From positions 198,376,258 to 198,440,257 of the forward strand of contig NC_134568.1 in NCBI RefSeq assembly GCF_050947875.1: a stretch of 64,000 nt of DNA. The letters are read 5' to 3'. Below the pieces are notes generated by a model. It was not told where the DNA came from and made no database searches. It worked only from the letters and a program-made list of their open reading frames with translations. The stretch is from Dermacentor variabilis (taxonomy: Eukaryota > Arthropoda > Arachnida > Ixodida > Ixodidae). Shown piece after piece: positions 34,945 through 46,089 of the stretch (positions within the stretch are counted from its first letter, which is position 1; each line of letters opens with the position of its first letter). Position numbers and translations under genes: made by a program.

Positions 34945-35590
34945 CTATTAAAAGAGTTGCTTACAGCACATTCCAAGTTAACAGCCGAGATTGTAGCTCT
35001 TAGAAGACATCAGAGAAATTTAGAGAAAACTATATCTGACTTATAGTGCACGTTCTACGGATTTAGAAAAACAAACAGAACGCATTGACAATTTAGAGAA
35101 CGTAATTAACACATTGCAGTCAAAACTGGTCTATATGGAAGATTACAGTAAACGTTCCAACTTGATCGTTTTTGGTGTACGTGAGGAGCAAGACGAGACA
35201 GAATGTGACCTAAAACAGAAGGTACTAACTGAAATCTTCTCCAAAACACTTGATGGCCATTGCACTTGTGTCGGTAGAAGTCATCGTTTAGGAAACAACA
35301 GTAACAACAGACCTGTGATAACGTTTTTCCAAGATTACAATGAAAAACGAAATGTCCTTAAAACGCACACAAGCTGAAAGGAAAAGATATATGATTCAAC
35401 ACGACTATACTCGGAAGAAACCCTTAGGAAACGAAAACTTTTATGGGACAGTGCTAAAGCGGGAAGAGGCAGCAAAATAAAGGTGAAGTTAGTGAATCAT
35501 AAGTTGCTCATTGCTGGCCAAATGTTTTCATGGGATGATACCTCTTGCACAACGGTGAAACTGCAATCGCAGCGAACACGAAAGGATGAC
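34945..35590 (+). pseudogene. LINE ORF1, coiled coil plus RRM-like domain, frameshifted
   Basis: The first block has heptad-like LLTAHSKLTAEIVALRRHQ and ends at a stop near 35044. A shifted frame continues LEKQTERIDNLENVINTLQ, then YMEDYSKRSNLIVFGVREE, then CVGRSHRLGNNSNNRPVITF. Coiled coil, then a [ED]..S[KR]R.NL...G box, then a .HR.G....RP domain is the layout of L1/CR1/L2-type ORF1 RNA-binding proteins. A further frameshift near 35375 precedes TLRKRKLLWDSAKAGRGSKI. Confidence 0.75.
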
Positions 35591-35616
35591 TGACGTAATG
35601 AGTTACGAAGGAATTC

Positions 35617-36448
35617 AGACTAATAAACGTAAATGCGAGGAGCATAATCAATAAAAGCGAGCAGCTTGAGGATAATCTTGTTGGTTACAATCCACATGTC
35701 GTCCTAACCGAGACATGGTTTCCCGATGAAATAGATAATAAAGATGTCTTTCCTCAGTATTATCAAGTCTATCGGCGGGACAGATTATCAAGAGGTGGTG
35801 GAGTGGCGGTTCTGGTTAAAAACAATATCCAAGCTACTTTAATTCCTCAGATCGATAACCATGAAAGCATCTCTCTTAAGCTAATTTTAGGGGCCGTTCC
35901 ATCCTCTTATTCGCAGTTTGTCGAGCTCCAGATTCACCTCCCAGTATTTACGTGATTTGTCTGAAGACATGTCATCATTCAAACACGATAACATATTTCT
36001 TGTCGGCGATTTTAACTTACCCGGCTCTAATTGGGATTTGGCTTCATCTAACTCGTGACATTGCGCTAATACTGAACATTTATTTGATATTATGCTCTGT
36101 CACAATTTGAAACAGGTAGTAGGAAAAGCTACGCGTATTCATGGTTTATCTAACTCCGTTCTTGACCTGCTTTTTGTGAGCCGCTCTCTGGAAACATTTT
36201 CTGTTTCGATCCATAAAGGACTGTCTGATCATGAGTTGGTGTACTTCACTTGTGAATTCGTCGCTGATAAACGTGCCGCACCGGCCAAAACCGTGCTTGT
36301 GAAAGATTTCTCGAATGCCAGGGATGAGAGTGTATTATATTACTTGGATATGCGCCTCAGCAGTTTCGACGAAAGTGACACGTCCGCTCTTTGGTCTAAA
36401 TTTAAAAACATGTGCGAATATTGTATGAATCATTTTATTCCTACATGA
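35617..36448 (+). pseudogene. LINE AP-type endonuclease, frameshifted
   Basis: NARSIINKSEQLEDNLVGYN, then VVLTETWFPDEI, then RLSRGGGVAVLVKN form the N-terminal half of an APE-like LINE endonuclease. After frameshifts (region 35930-36090, with the expected GDFNLPG near 36005) the frame 36092-36448 carries NSVLDLLFVS and GLSDHELVYF, which are the C-terminal D and SDH motifs. Catalytic residues are largely recognisable, but the frame is broken. Confidence 0.8.
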
Positions 36449-37203
36449 CCCAAAAGAACTGGCAAACCTAATCTCTGGATTACGCGAGAAATCTCGAACC
36501 CCAAAAGAAAACTTAAACGCTTAAGAGGAGCACGTGTCCCTCGCACCATCATTCAAATGAAGCAGGTTTCCATGAACAAAGCAGTTCCGTCTGCTAAGCG
36601 ACATTACTTTCAAGATGTTTTGCCGAGCTTCATTCGAAACGCCCCTCAGACATTTTGGAATTTATAAATTAGGTTACATAATAAGGAACGATCAGTTATT
36701 AGGTTGGATGAGAGGTTATTTTTGGAAACGGTACCGATCTGTTACATTGAAAAACGTACTCCACGCGCTATGCAACTCGGCTACGTCATTCCTTCACCAT
36801 TAAGTCATTATCTACTCGAGTCAACTAGAACCATAACAAAATGGCACAACCTCAGTAACATAGGACTAAGTGTCATCGTTTGAAAAGTGCCTGACTTGAA
36901 ATTATGACCTGCATTGCACTTATTTTGAGCCTGGCTGTTTGTTTTGTGTGACAAAATGTTCGTCCACCCTGATACGATCTTGACAAAAGGTCCCAGTATT
37001 CATAAGTAAATAAAGATTAATAACAAAATTAAGTTGCTGAAAACCACGCTCAAGCCATTTGGTAGATGCATGTACGTAGCTCTAGCTAACAATGGCACAA
37101 TTCCGAAACCTGGAAATATCCAGGTCGGCATTTTCTGTAATGTTCCTGTAATCGCTATCGCTGTATGGAAAGAGAGAATAAATGTGGGCGACTGGCCCAA
37201 AAT

Positions 37204-37250
37204 TGTGTGCGTGCGTGCGTGCGTGCGCGCGTGCGTGCGTGCGTGCGTGC

Positions 37251-37340
<90 letters not shown>
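37204..37340. repeat. (GTGC)n / (GT)n / (GA)n compound microsatellite
   Basis: GTGC units pass into a pure GT run and then a short GA run. All ORFs through it are repeat artefacts. Confidence 0.98.
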
Positions 37341-39796
37341 TTTGCATTCGGGGATTGGTGCCTTGGTTAGTGATGATAATGCCGCACTTTCTTTTCTTTC
37401 TAGCGCGCGAAGAATGTCACAACTGTTTCGTCCTGGCCAGTCACATGAGTTTCTGGGTGTGATCCCCGATGGGAACAGCTGATTATCCACTGGGCGAACA
37501 AACTAACGAGACACTCAGTATTAGCCCCCTAAAAAATCAGACGCATAAGGTATATCTGTTAAATTAAGTGTGCTTGTTTCACAGTAAAAGCAAAGTCATA
37601 CGACAACGCCGGCCCGTTATATCGATTCAAAACAATACGATTCAAGACCCGCATTGAAGCCGTCTTTATAATTGCTCATATGAGGCTGACCAGAGGCGCT
37701 TGCAAATAATAAAAATTGGAACCGGAACCATCTAAGGTAATTGCCAAAGTCAGCGATAGCTTTCTTGTTTAACCTGCTACATATCCTCATGCCATATCCG
37801 TGAATCACGAAACCTTACGGGCACATCAGCAGAGAAGCGAAGTGGCATTCTCGCAACCAAACACAGTGCCTAATGATACCACGACACAGTATGCGCGTCT
37901 TGTTGGAATCGCAGCATCCCAGTGGAAACTCCGCCGAAACACCCATCATCTCCAGAATCCTGGCTGCAAGTTCTTTGCAATGTCGATCCATCAAGCGGCG
38001 GCACTAGACGCGGAAGCGTCTGTTATGGATGGGGTATCGCTTTAATATGTTTTAAGCATATGAACCCACTTGTGTCACCTTGGCACACACATTCTGAGAC
38101 ATTGTATAAGAATGGCCGCATGCTAAACACCAAGCACGCAGTGGCGAAGTTGTCAGTTCGGGCACATACCCAATGGCACAAGTTGCCTACTAGGCCAGAC
38201 AGCAGCCGGCACATATACCTAGTGGTCCAAGCTAGTATACAACGTTTTGTCTACTAGCTTGGACCACTAGTAGACCACTGCTTATATTGCGAGGTCGTCC
38301 AACCACTCGAAGTGACCGAAGAGGCTAAAGAAATCTATCGCTTTAAAACACGGTGAGTGTAGTTATTATGAGTCCACAAGCCAGTACCGCAAGAGTATCC
38401 GTCGATGGTCCTGGTCGCAGTAAGCGTCATTAAATAGACATCGCACGTTCTGCAGTTAAATACAAAGTACAATATAAGTACAAACCACAATGAGTAAGAT
38501 GAAAAAAGATGTGAAACAGCGTCTGTCGGCGTCTCTTCACAAAATTATTGACAGCAAGGAACGCGAAACATGCAGCTTTCACAAAACTGTGTGCTTGTGT
38601 ATACTGCTTGTTGGCTTGTTATGGCCACGAAATGCATTTAACGCGACAATTGAATGCGAAGCAACGTATTGTTATTCTCAACGAAAGTAGGCAATCAGAA
38701 TTCAAACCTCAAAAAAGAAGACACCAATGACTCGTGCTAACACCACCACATACACAGCGATAAAAAAAACCAGCCACATGTAAATCAAAATCGGTAAAGA
38801 TTTCCCGTTATACTGAGGGAGCGGTACTCTTTCGTTAACGCGACAGATAGGCTAAAGAAAGACAGAAAAGTTATAGTTAAAAATAAGACTAACTTTCTAC
38901 ACGCATAGCCATCGACAACACGACGTGCCTTGCGAGTCACTGGTCGCTTCGTGGCAGTACGGTGAATTGGAACCCAGCCAACAGCCCCTGCGTTAGTGCA
39001 TATCGGCGGGCCATTCATTTGCGATGCTGAATGCGACAAGATCGCGCCTCAAGATTGGGGCTTCGTTCAAGGGTATCATGCTCAAATAGCTGGTGCGTCG
39101 TAAAATCCAGACGGGCAGAAGAAAACGATCACAGGTATACCTGATCATGCTCGTCAGCATTGTGAAGAAAAGCGGTGACCCAACGCGAAAGTGACTGCTT
39201 GTCCCGAGGTCTGCCAGTCCGTCCCTGTGATACGGCGCTCGAGCCTCTGAGGAGGGACGCCGGAGGAGGCCTACGCTCGTGTTTGCTCTTTGCGTTCTCT
39301 CAGACGGTGGCAAAAGTTACGCAGCTGTCCTAGCGAGAACGCTCGCGCAGGCGCCAACACGCGTCGTCACGCGAACGATAAATGCGGCGGAACACTTTTG
39401 TGCGATAAGCGAAGCAAACCCCATCTGTGGCGTCCCTCGAGATTGCAGCATGATTGCAGCCTAAACCCTTGGCTATCTGAAACCACTCGAGCGCGGAATG
39501 ATGCGTCGTATGTCAGCGACGCGGCCGATCTGGCATGTTTTGGCACGTGCCCATCGTCGTTGGAGCAAAGAAACCTGTGCGTCGCCGCCGCCTGTCCGGC
39601 TGGTGGCCACAGACCGCGGGTCTTTCGCCTTGGCGCCTGATGGGGAACTCGGGCAACGCACGCGGTGGCATGCAAACCTTCTCGCTCTCGTACAGCTTTT
39701 CTTTTATTGCGAGAGCATTACTTGGCTCATTCTGCGACCCCACCGTCATCAGAAAGCCTTGTCAGAAAAACGGCATACCAGTTACGTCATATAATT
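37341..39796. other. No gene recognised
   Basis: The segment 39230-39720 is GC-rich with overlapping 60-116 codon ORFs on both strands and no recognisable motif. The rest is mixed composition. One perfect inverted repeat is listed separately. Confidence 0.4.
38220..38269. repeat. Perfect 18-bp inverted repeat, 14-nt loop
   Basis: TAGTGGTCCAAGCTAGTA (38220-38237) pairs exactly with TACTAGCTTGGACCACTA (38252-38269). Confidence 0.95.
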
Positions 39797-40136
39797 TTCA
39801 AAAAATCGTAGTTTCGACCGAAAGGTGAAGCATCGATTGCGATAGCAAATTAGTCGACAGCTATATACCAGGAAAGGATAGTAGTTCTACCGGACGTATG
39901 AACTTAGAAACATTCGCTTACTAACTGAATTAACAAGCGGGGTGTCAGCGCGCACAACCCGCCGTGCAACGTACGCACTTGTTGGCGGAGCCGAGGTCGC
40001 CCCCACTCCCTCCCGCACTGCCTCCCCGCTTTCCTCCACATGCGCCGCGCGAGATTGAGCCGCGATCGTCAGTTGCCCTTGCGCCGGGTCGCGAAGCAAT
40101 CTGTTGTGTACAGTGGGTGCATAGCGTGTAGTACAT
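39797..40136 (+). mobile_element. Unnamed MITE-like repeat, copy A (right end missing)
   Basis: Starts AAAAAATCGTAGTTTCGACC and continues GAAGCATCGATTGCGATAGC, then AACTGAATTAACAAGCGGGG, then GAGCCGCGATCG. The same modules occur in the copy at 55923-56530. The head also matches 53328-53482. It abuts the 3' end of the I-clade LINE. Confidence 0.65.
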
Positions 40137-42760
40137 CATTCAATAAAGTGAGGACTGCTTGATCTTAAAAAGCGGTTCTTTGCCAAGGAACATAGCCGGA
40201 TGAAGAGGGACACAATAGCGGTACGCAAGAGGAAAATGTTGCTTCCTCTCATTCGGCATCCCCACTCCAGGAAGACGTGAAGCCTGTCACCACATCTACC
40301 ACAGGTTGGAGGCTCGTTGCCAGTCAACAGATAGTTATGAGTGCCAAATGTGTATCCTATTCTGAGTCGAGTGAAGAGGACATCTGTTCATGTTTTCGTA
40401 GTTGGGGGCCAGAAACCTAACTTCGGCTTAATCACGTGAAGCTTATTGTTCGTTTCAGTATTTTGCAAGCGTTGCTAGTGCCTTCGCAGTTTGTTTCATA
40501 GGAAAGGCTTTGTCTGTGGCAAGGGCAGCAGCAGAACGAATACCTTGCGATGCTATTGACGTGGCGATTTTGTCGGCAAGCACATTACTCTCGATTCCTC
40601 TGTGGTCAGGAACCCAGGATATTAATACATGTCTAAGTGTTGCACAAGAGTGAGTAAAGTTCAATAAAAACAGGAGTTGTATGCTTTCGTAAAGACATTA
40701 ACGCTTTTACAAGACTTATCGAGTCTATCAATATTACTGCTCTCTCAAGTTTTAATTTCTTTATATGTTTCACCGCAGACAGTACTGCATAGGCCTCTAA
40801 AGTGAAGATACTTGTTAGGGGGTTCAACACATCAGATTTAGAAAAAGAGGGAAAAACGGCAGTGTAAGATAGGCTAGCATGTGACTTTGACGCGTCTGTG
40901 TAGAATTCGGAGCAAGAGTACTTCCATTGAAGTTCACGCAAATGCATTGCGATTTCGAGCTCAGGAGCTTCCTTTGTGACCTCTACAAAGGATACATCTC
41001 ATTCTATCATCTGCCACTCCCAGGGCGTTAATAGCTTAGCTGGAGGCATTAGGCGATATTCAAAAATTGGGACATCCATTTCCTCGCTAAGTTCCCTCAC
41101 ACGCAGTGAGACAGGTAGTCTACTACGAGGGTCTGTTATTAAGAGGGTCCATTACAAAAAAGTGTTGCACGCGCCAAGTCGTTAAAGGTTGTGGAACACG
41201 GATGTTCCTGATTAGAGTGCACTTTGAGAAAGTAGGTGAAGCTGATGTACGTTCTCTGAAAATGGAGTGACCATTCGTATATGACCATACCATATGTACC
41301 ATGACCATACGTATAGACTTTCGACAGACCTTGTTTTAAATGCCCCAGTGGCCAGGCGGATACCCAGATGGTGGACGGGATCTAGCATATTTAGCGCGCT
41401 CGGGACGGCACAGTGATATACCATGGCACCATAGACCAATCCTGATCGAATAGCCCCCTGTAAAGATTCAATTAACACTTCGTGTCGCTACCCCATGTTG
41501 GGTGGGATAAGATTTTCAGTAAGTTCATTGTTTTTAGACATTTTGCTTTATAATATTTTATGTGTGGAATGAAAGTAAGCCTGGAGTCAAGTATAACACC
41601 GAGAAATGTGTGCTCTTTGTTGACAGCTATTTGTTGTCCACACAGTTCTACAAAAGGATCTGGAACCAGGCCTCTCCTTCTTGTAAAGAGAACACAAGAC
41701 CTTTTGTGGGGATTTATTTTAAATCCATTTTCGTCTGCCCACTTGGACACCTTGTTCAAGCCCTGCTGTACCTGTCTCTCACACACTCTAAGGTTGCAAG
41801 ATTTGAAACCTATTTGTATGTCGTCTACGTAGACGGAATAAAAAATAGCTGGTGCTAATGATGTACGAAGCGTATTCATCTTAACGACTCAGAGTACGCC
41901 TCCCTGGGGTATCCGAGTTTCCTGTATGAATGTACACGGCAGTGCGTTACCTATTTTCAACCGGAATGTACGGTTGTGTAGGTAGCTTTCTATAATGTTT
42001 AACATATTGCCTCGGATGCCCAGCGCCGACAGGTCCCGCAGGATTCCGTAACGCCAAGTTGTATCGTACGCCTTTTCCATATCGAGAAACACGGTTAAGA
42101 ATGATTGTTTATGTACGAAGGCATCGCGAATATTTGATTCGATACGCACGAGATGGTCGGTTGTAGATCCTCCTTCTCTAAAACCGCACTGATATGAATC
42201 AAGAACTTTGTTTGACTCAAGGAAGTGTAAAAGGCGACGGGTTTTTATTTTTTCAAAAAGTTTGCAAATGAAACTTGTGAGGGCGATTGGGCGGTACCTT
42301 GTTGCTACTGTGGGGTCTTCACCTTTTTCAGAATCGGGACGACAAGGGCTTCTTTCTATGCAGTAGGAAGGTACCCGGCAACCCATATAGCGTTGAAAAG
42401 TACGAGTAGCGTTATTTGAGTATCACTGGGGAGGTATTTATTCATGTCGCTCATGATTCTGTCAGGCCCAGGTGCAGAACTCTGACATGCAGTCAGGGAG
42501 GCTCTCAACTCGGCAATGTTAAAAGACAGGTTATAGGATTAGTTCTGTCGGTATTTGCGTTCGATGGCCTTGCATTCTGCTATTTGTTTGTGCTTTAAGA
42601 ATGCCTCGGAGTAATGATTAGAACTTAAACGCGCCCAAAGTGTTCGCCAAGAGCGTCTGCTTGGCCTTCCAAGCTGTTCACTTCGTCGTTCACTAAAAGT
42701 AACGGGTGAATTTCTTGTCCCTTTAGCATTCTTAGCCCGTCCCATACATTAGCCTCTTGA
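40137..42760 (-). mobile_element. I-clade LINE, 3' half (RT, RNase H, zinc tail)
   Basis: This is the minus-strand continuation of the LINE that starts at about 53030, separated from its 5' half by the LTR retrotransposon at 42765-50889. It carries the RT, RNase H and a C-terminal tail (PPTCGRCGDRLHVFLEWGC, about 40260-40320). Stops and frameshifts occur between blocks. Ignoring the insertion, the LINE is about 4.8 kb and holds all expected domains, so it was nearly full length when hit. Confidence 0.88.
40455..42750 (-). pseudogene. I-clade LINE pol, RT and RNase H part
   Basis: The RT N-terminus is at 42386-41889: ATRYRPIALTSFICKLFEKI, then SYQCGFREGGSTTDHLVRIE, then FLDMEKAYDTTW, then IPQGGVL. 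Its second half (41879-41472) has VYVDDIQIG, so the catalytic YVDD-type box is intact, and ENGFKINPHKRSCVLF. RNase H (40947-40455) shows YTDASKS, TLEAYAVLSAVKH, DSISLVKAL and WVPDHRGIESNVLADK, giving the D-E-D-H-D set. Frameshifts near 41885, 41470 and 40640 and stops at 42.6 kb inactivate it. Confidence 0.87.
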
Positions 42761-42922
42761 GTATTGTTACGTTTCGCCTACGACGCGCGGTTTAGCCGGC
42801 GCGACTGCAACAAAGCGGCAGACATTTTGGCCCGTTCGGCGTCGCCGCTACGCTCCCCGCCAAGCGCGTCCAGGCATGTTCCGATGCCACGTGTCTTCAT
42901 GTGCGTGTGTGAGTGTATGTGC

Positions 42923-43175
42923 CATTGTGCCCGACCGGCGGCGATACGACAGTAGAAGTCACCTTCTCCTCCCAGCCATTGTGCCCGACCGGAGGCGATA
43001 CGACAGTAGAAGTCACCTTCTCCTCCCAGCCATTGTGCCCGACCGGAGGCGCTACGACAGTAGGAGTCACCTTCTCCTCCCAGCCATTGTGCCCGACCGG
43101 CGGCGATACGACAGTAGGAGTTACCTTCTCCTCTTTGTGCCCGACCGGCGGCGCCACGACAGTATGCGTCACCTT
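42923..43175 (+). repeat. 54-bp tandem repeats in the 5' LTR U3
   Basis: Four full units start at 42923, 42977, 43031 and 43085, plus a shortened fifth. Each contains TGCCCGACCGG.GGCG, then ACGACAGTAG.AGT and ACCTTCTCCTC. They lie upstream of the TATA box, so an enhancer role is plausible. Confidence 0.95.
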
Positions 43176-43238
43176 ATCTCATTGTACAATCACGTGCTCG
43201 TCTATTGAGGGGTTCCTTCTTGCCCTCAACTGCGAGAG

Positions 43239-43246
43239 TATAAAAA
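43239..43246 (+). promoter_or_regulatory. LTR TATA box
   Basis: TATAAAAA within GAGAGTATAAAAACAGCTG, about 110 bp upstream of the AATAAA. The same motif is at 50597-50604 in the 3' LTR. Confidence 0.75.
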
Positions 43247-43356
43247 CAGCTGCCCCCGGACGCCAAAAAGAGGGGCTCCGATTTCTTCTGTTGAGTAAAG
43301 TGCACTCCCGTCTCTCTACTTCGGTCAACCTGACCGCCAACTCTTTGCGATGTTAA

Positions 43357-43362
43357 AATAAA
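43357..43362 (+). terminator. LTR polyadenylation signal
   Basis: AATAAA followed by a GT-rich stretch (AAGTTGTTTTGTTGTT). The equivalent in the 3' LTR is at 50715-50720, which is the one expected to end the transcript. Confidence 0.75.
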
Positions 43363-43845
43363 CAAGTTGTTTTGTTGTTACCAGTCGACTCATGCTTTGC
43401 CGGGACCTTCGGATGCTTCCAGTTGTACCCCAGGCCGCCAGGCCAACGCTACCCTTGGGGCTTGCGACCCAGGTACAACCACGGGCGTCAGCGCCGAGTT
43501 CACAACCGTTGCCATCGGTGGGATTCAAACAACTGTCTGCCAGCGGTGAGATCGCGACAACGGAGGCCAGCAGCGAAGAGATGCAGTTGACTGTATGCTG
43601 AGCAGCTCAACGACGATCCGGGAGCAGTGCAACGAGCCCTGTGTGATGACTGGTTGCCTGCAGCGGAACGACTGCGCTGAACTCTTGGCTGCGAGGTTTG
43701 GTGAGTGCGGGACTTTCTTCTTCTGAGCTTTGCCAGGCTTTTGTTAGTGTCAGAAACGGAGCTGGTAATTGTGGTTGTCGTTGCTGCCGGGTTAGTTGCG
43801 GCAAGACAATAGTAAGCAGTAGAGAAAGCAGCATTCAGAGCAGCC

Positions 43846-46089
43846 ATGGATTTGAAGTCGTTGCGCAAACCGAAATTGCTGGAGCTTGCAAGAGAGTTGG
43901 GTCTGGATGTCTCAGACAAACTCAGAAAACCTGAACTGCTAAGGGCTATTCTTGAGTTAGAAGCTGAGGATGACGAGCTGTCGGAATGCCTTGAGACCAT
44001 TGAGGAGAGGGAGACTGCAAAAAGACAGGAGCGCGAACTTAAAGAGCAAAAAGAGAAACAGGAGCGCGAACTTAAAGAGCAAAAAGAAAAAGATGAGCGT
44101 GAACGTAAAGAACAGAAAGAGCGAGAGCAACAAGAGCGCGACCGTCAACACGCTTTGGAAATGAAGCGTCTCGAGATAGAGATCGAACGCGCTCGTAATG
44201 GAAGTCAGGCAGACGGTGCAGGAGAACGCGTATTGTTCAAAATGACTGACCTGATGCGGCCGTTTAAGCTTGGAGAGGACATTGGTTTGTTCCGGGTTAA
44301 CTTTGAGCGAACGTGCGAGAAGCAGGGGTTCTCTCGGGAAACGTGGCCACAGCGCTTGCTCACTTTGTTACCCGGCGAGGCGGCCGACGTAGTCGCTCGC
44401 TTGGATAGAGAGGAGGCAGAGGATTTCGACAAAGTGAAATCGAGTCTGCTAAAAAAGTACAGGCTGTCAGCAGAGGCTTTCCGTCGGAAGTTTCGGGAAA
44501 ATGAGAAAAGCAGAAGTGAGTCATACACAGAGTTTGCGTACAAGCTTATGTCAAACATGCAGGAGTGGCTCAAAGAAGAGAAAGCGTTCGGTGACCACGA
44601 TAAAGTTCTGCAGTGTTTTGGGCTGGAACAGTTTTATAGTCGGTTACCTGAGAACGTGCGGTACTGGGTCTTGGATAGGCCAGACGTTTGTACGGTGGCT
44701 AAAGCCGCTGAGCTAGCCGAGGAGTTTGTGACGCGTCGGGCTCGCGGAGCTAAGGACGGTCAAAAGGGTGAATTTGGCTCGAAGTTTGAGAGGCCGAAGT
44801 TCACACCCATGAGAGCAAAGGGGAACACGCGTAGTGAGGATGCGAGTGAAAGCAGTCCGACCAAACGTAAAGAGACGGCGGCAGCCGAAGCCGAACGCAG
44901 AAAGCGGTTCGAGATGAGGCAAGCGCGCGTGTGTTATACGTGCCAGAAGCCGGGTCACTTTTCGGCGCAGTGTCCGGAAACAACACCAAAAGTTGTGTTT
45001 TTTTCATTATGCAGCACTGACGAGAACATGAAGCTTCTCGAGCCTTACATGCGAGACCTCCTCGTGAACGGGAAAGAGTGCCGTGTGCTTCGCGATTCCG
45101 CAGCTACAATGGATGTAGTTCACCCCTCTTACGTAGAACCCCGTATGTTCACGGGCGAGTGCGCATGGATCAAGCAAGCCGTGGAAGCTCATAGCGTGTG
45201 TCTGCCGGTAGCAAAGGTGCTTATCGAAGGACCTTTCGGAGCGCTTGAGACGGAGGCCGCAGTGTCATCTATGCTGCCCCCCCAGTACCCGTACCTATTT
45301 TCGAACAGGTCCGATCACCTCCTGCGCGAGAAGGGGCTTTTGTTTGGTGAGGCTAGCGTTCAGGCCTTAACCAGATCGAAGGTTCGGGAGCTCGCTGCAA
45401 AGGCGGTAGTTGCGGGGCCGACGTTATCAAACAATGAAAAAGGGTCAGAGGCGCAGCAAGCCGATATTCAGAGCACGCCCGAACTGAATAAAATTGAGTC
45501 TGTAACGTTAAAGGCACCAGATACTGGAGAGGAAATGCCCGATAAGGGAAAATTAGAAGAGCTATCTGCAGATTTGCTCATCGCGCCTACGTCAGACGGA
45601 CTTGATAGGTTGCTAAAAGTCAGCCGGTCGGCTTTGATAGCCGAGCAAAAGAAGGATGGCAGCCTAGAAAACGTACGCTGCAATGTCAAGGAAGGTATCG
45701 CCAGGAAAAATGCGCGTTTTGTGGAAAGAGGTGGAGTCCTGTACCGGAAGTATCTAGACCGCAGAGGAGTGGAGTTCGATCAGCTGATCGTTCCTCAATG
45801 CTATCGTCAGGATCTGTTGCGCTTGTCGCATGGGGGTTCGTGGTCCGGACACCTTGGAGTTAAGAAAACTAAGGACCGTCTCTTGCAAGAGTACTATTGG
45901 CCAGGGTGTTTTCGGGACGCAGACCATTTCGTGAGGACATGTGACACCTGTCAGCGGGTGGGCAAACCAGGGGACAAATCAAGGGCGCCGTTGAAATTGG
46001 TACCTATCATTACGGAGCCTTTTAGACGGCTCGCTATTGATACTGTGGGACCTCTGCCGGTAACAGCCACGGGGTACAGACACATTTGA
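43846..46089 (+). CDS. Gag - protease - integrase N-terminal part
   Basis: 747 codons open from MDLKSLRKPKLLELARELG. Residues about 48-125 are a Glu/Lys/Arg coiled coil with repeated RELKEQKEK units. Residues about 150-290 resemble a SCAN-type capsid domain (GFSRETWPQRLLTLLPGE, YTEFAYKLMSNMQEWLKEE). Residues 363-376 form a CCHC zinc knuckle, CYTCQKPGHFSAQC. The protease-like motif LRDSAATM sits at about 415 (Asp417). From about 560 the integrase begins: HHCC zinc module (His662 ... CDTCQ at about 699), then the first DDE-type Asp in RLAIDTVGPLP. The frame ends prematurely where one T is missing from a T run near 46084. The ATG is placed 314 nt after the LTR. Gag and integrase share one frame with no separate pol start. 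Confidence 0.9.
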   Translation: MDLKSLRKPKLLELARELGLDVSDKLRKPELLRAILELEAEDDELSECLETIEERETAKRQERELKEQKEKQERELKEQKEKDERERKEQKEREQQERDRQHALEMKRLEIEIERARNGSQADGAGERVLFKMTDLMRPFKLGEDIGLFRVNFERTCEKQGFSRETWPQRLLTLLPGEAADVVARLDREEAEDFDKVKSSLLKKYRLSAEAFRRKFRENEKSRSESYTEFAYKLMSNMQEWLKEEKAFGDHDKVLQCFGLEQFYSRLPENVRYWVLDRPDVCTVAKAAELAEEFVTRRARGAKDGQKGEFGSKFERPKFTPMRAKGNTRSEDASESSPTKRKETAAAEAERRKRFEMRQARVCYTCQKPGHFSAQCPETTPKVVFFSLCSTDENMKLLEPYMRDLLVNGKECRVLRDSAATMDVVHPSYVEPRMFTGECAWIKQAVEAHSVCLPVAKVLIEGPFGALETEAAVSSMLPPQYPYLFSNRSDHLLREKGLLFGEASVQALTRSKVRELAAKAVVAGPTLSNNEKGSEAQQADIQSTPELNKIESVTLKAPDTGEEMPDKGKLEELSADLLIAPTSDGLDRLLKVSRSALIAEQKKDGSLENVRCNVKEGIARKNARFVERGGVLYRKYLDRRGVEFDQLIVPQCYRQDLLRLSHGGSWSGHLGVKKTKDRLLQEYYWPGCFRDADHFVRTCDTCQRVGKPGDKSRAPLKLVPIITEPFRRLAIDTVGPLPVTATGYRHI

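Larger units (their letters stand above)
34440..37030 (+). mobile_element. CR1/L2-group LINE with ORF1 and endonuclease, RT domain deleted
   Basis: Order: a 5' region with a direct repeat, ORF1 (about 34945-35590), the endonuclease (35617-36450), the EN-RT linker (36450-36660), then an abrupt jump to a 3' UTR. The end is near 37010-37030 (AAATAAAGATTAATAAC). The RT and the post-RT coding region are missing, so this is an internally deleted copy. The boundaries of the element are approximate. Confidence 0.75.
42765..43531 (+). repeat. 5' LTR of the Gmr1-like element
   Basis: Starts TGTTACGTTTCGCC and ends GGGATTCAAACA. It differs from the 3' LTR at three positions (42786 C/T, 43154 C/T, 43190 T/G), about 0.4 percent. 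It contains 54-bp tandem repeats, a TATA box and a polyadenylation signal. The sequence just after it (ACTGTCTGCCAGCGG) is where a primer-binding site would lie, but I cannot match it to a tRNA by eye. Confidence 0.95.

Noticed and set aside
37000..37490. Cys-Val and His-Thr repeat ORFs
   Set aside because: Artefacts of the GT/GTGC microsatellite.
42923..43175. Regular repeats that could be taken for a CRISPR array
   Set aside because: Units are contiguous with no unique spacers and lie inside an LTR of a eukaryotic retrotransposon.
42876..43356. ORFs of 90-147 codons with repeated CPTGG motifs in both LTRs (also 50255-50714)
   Set aside because: They are translations of the 54-bp LTR tandem array, open on both strands, and not genes.
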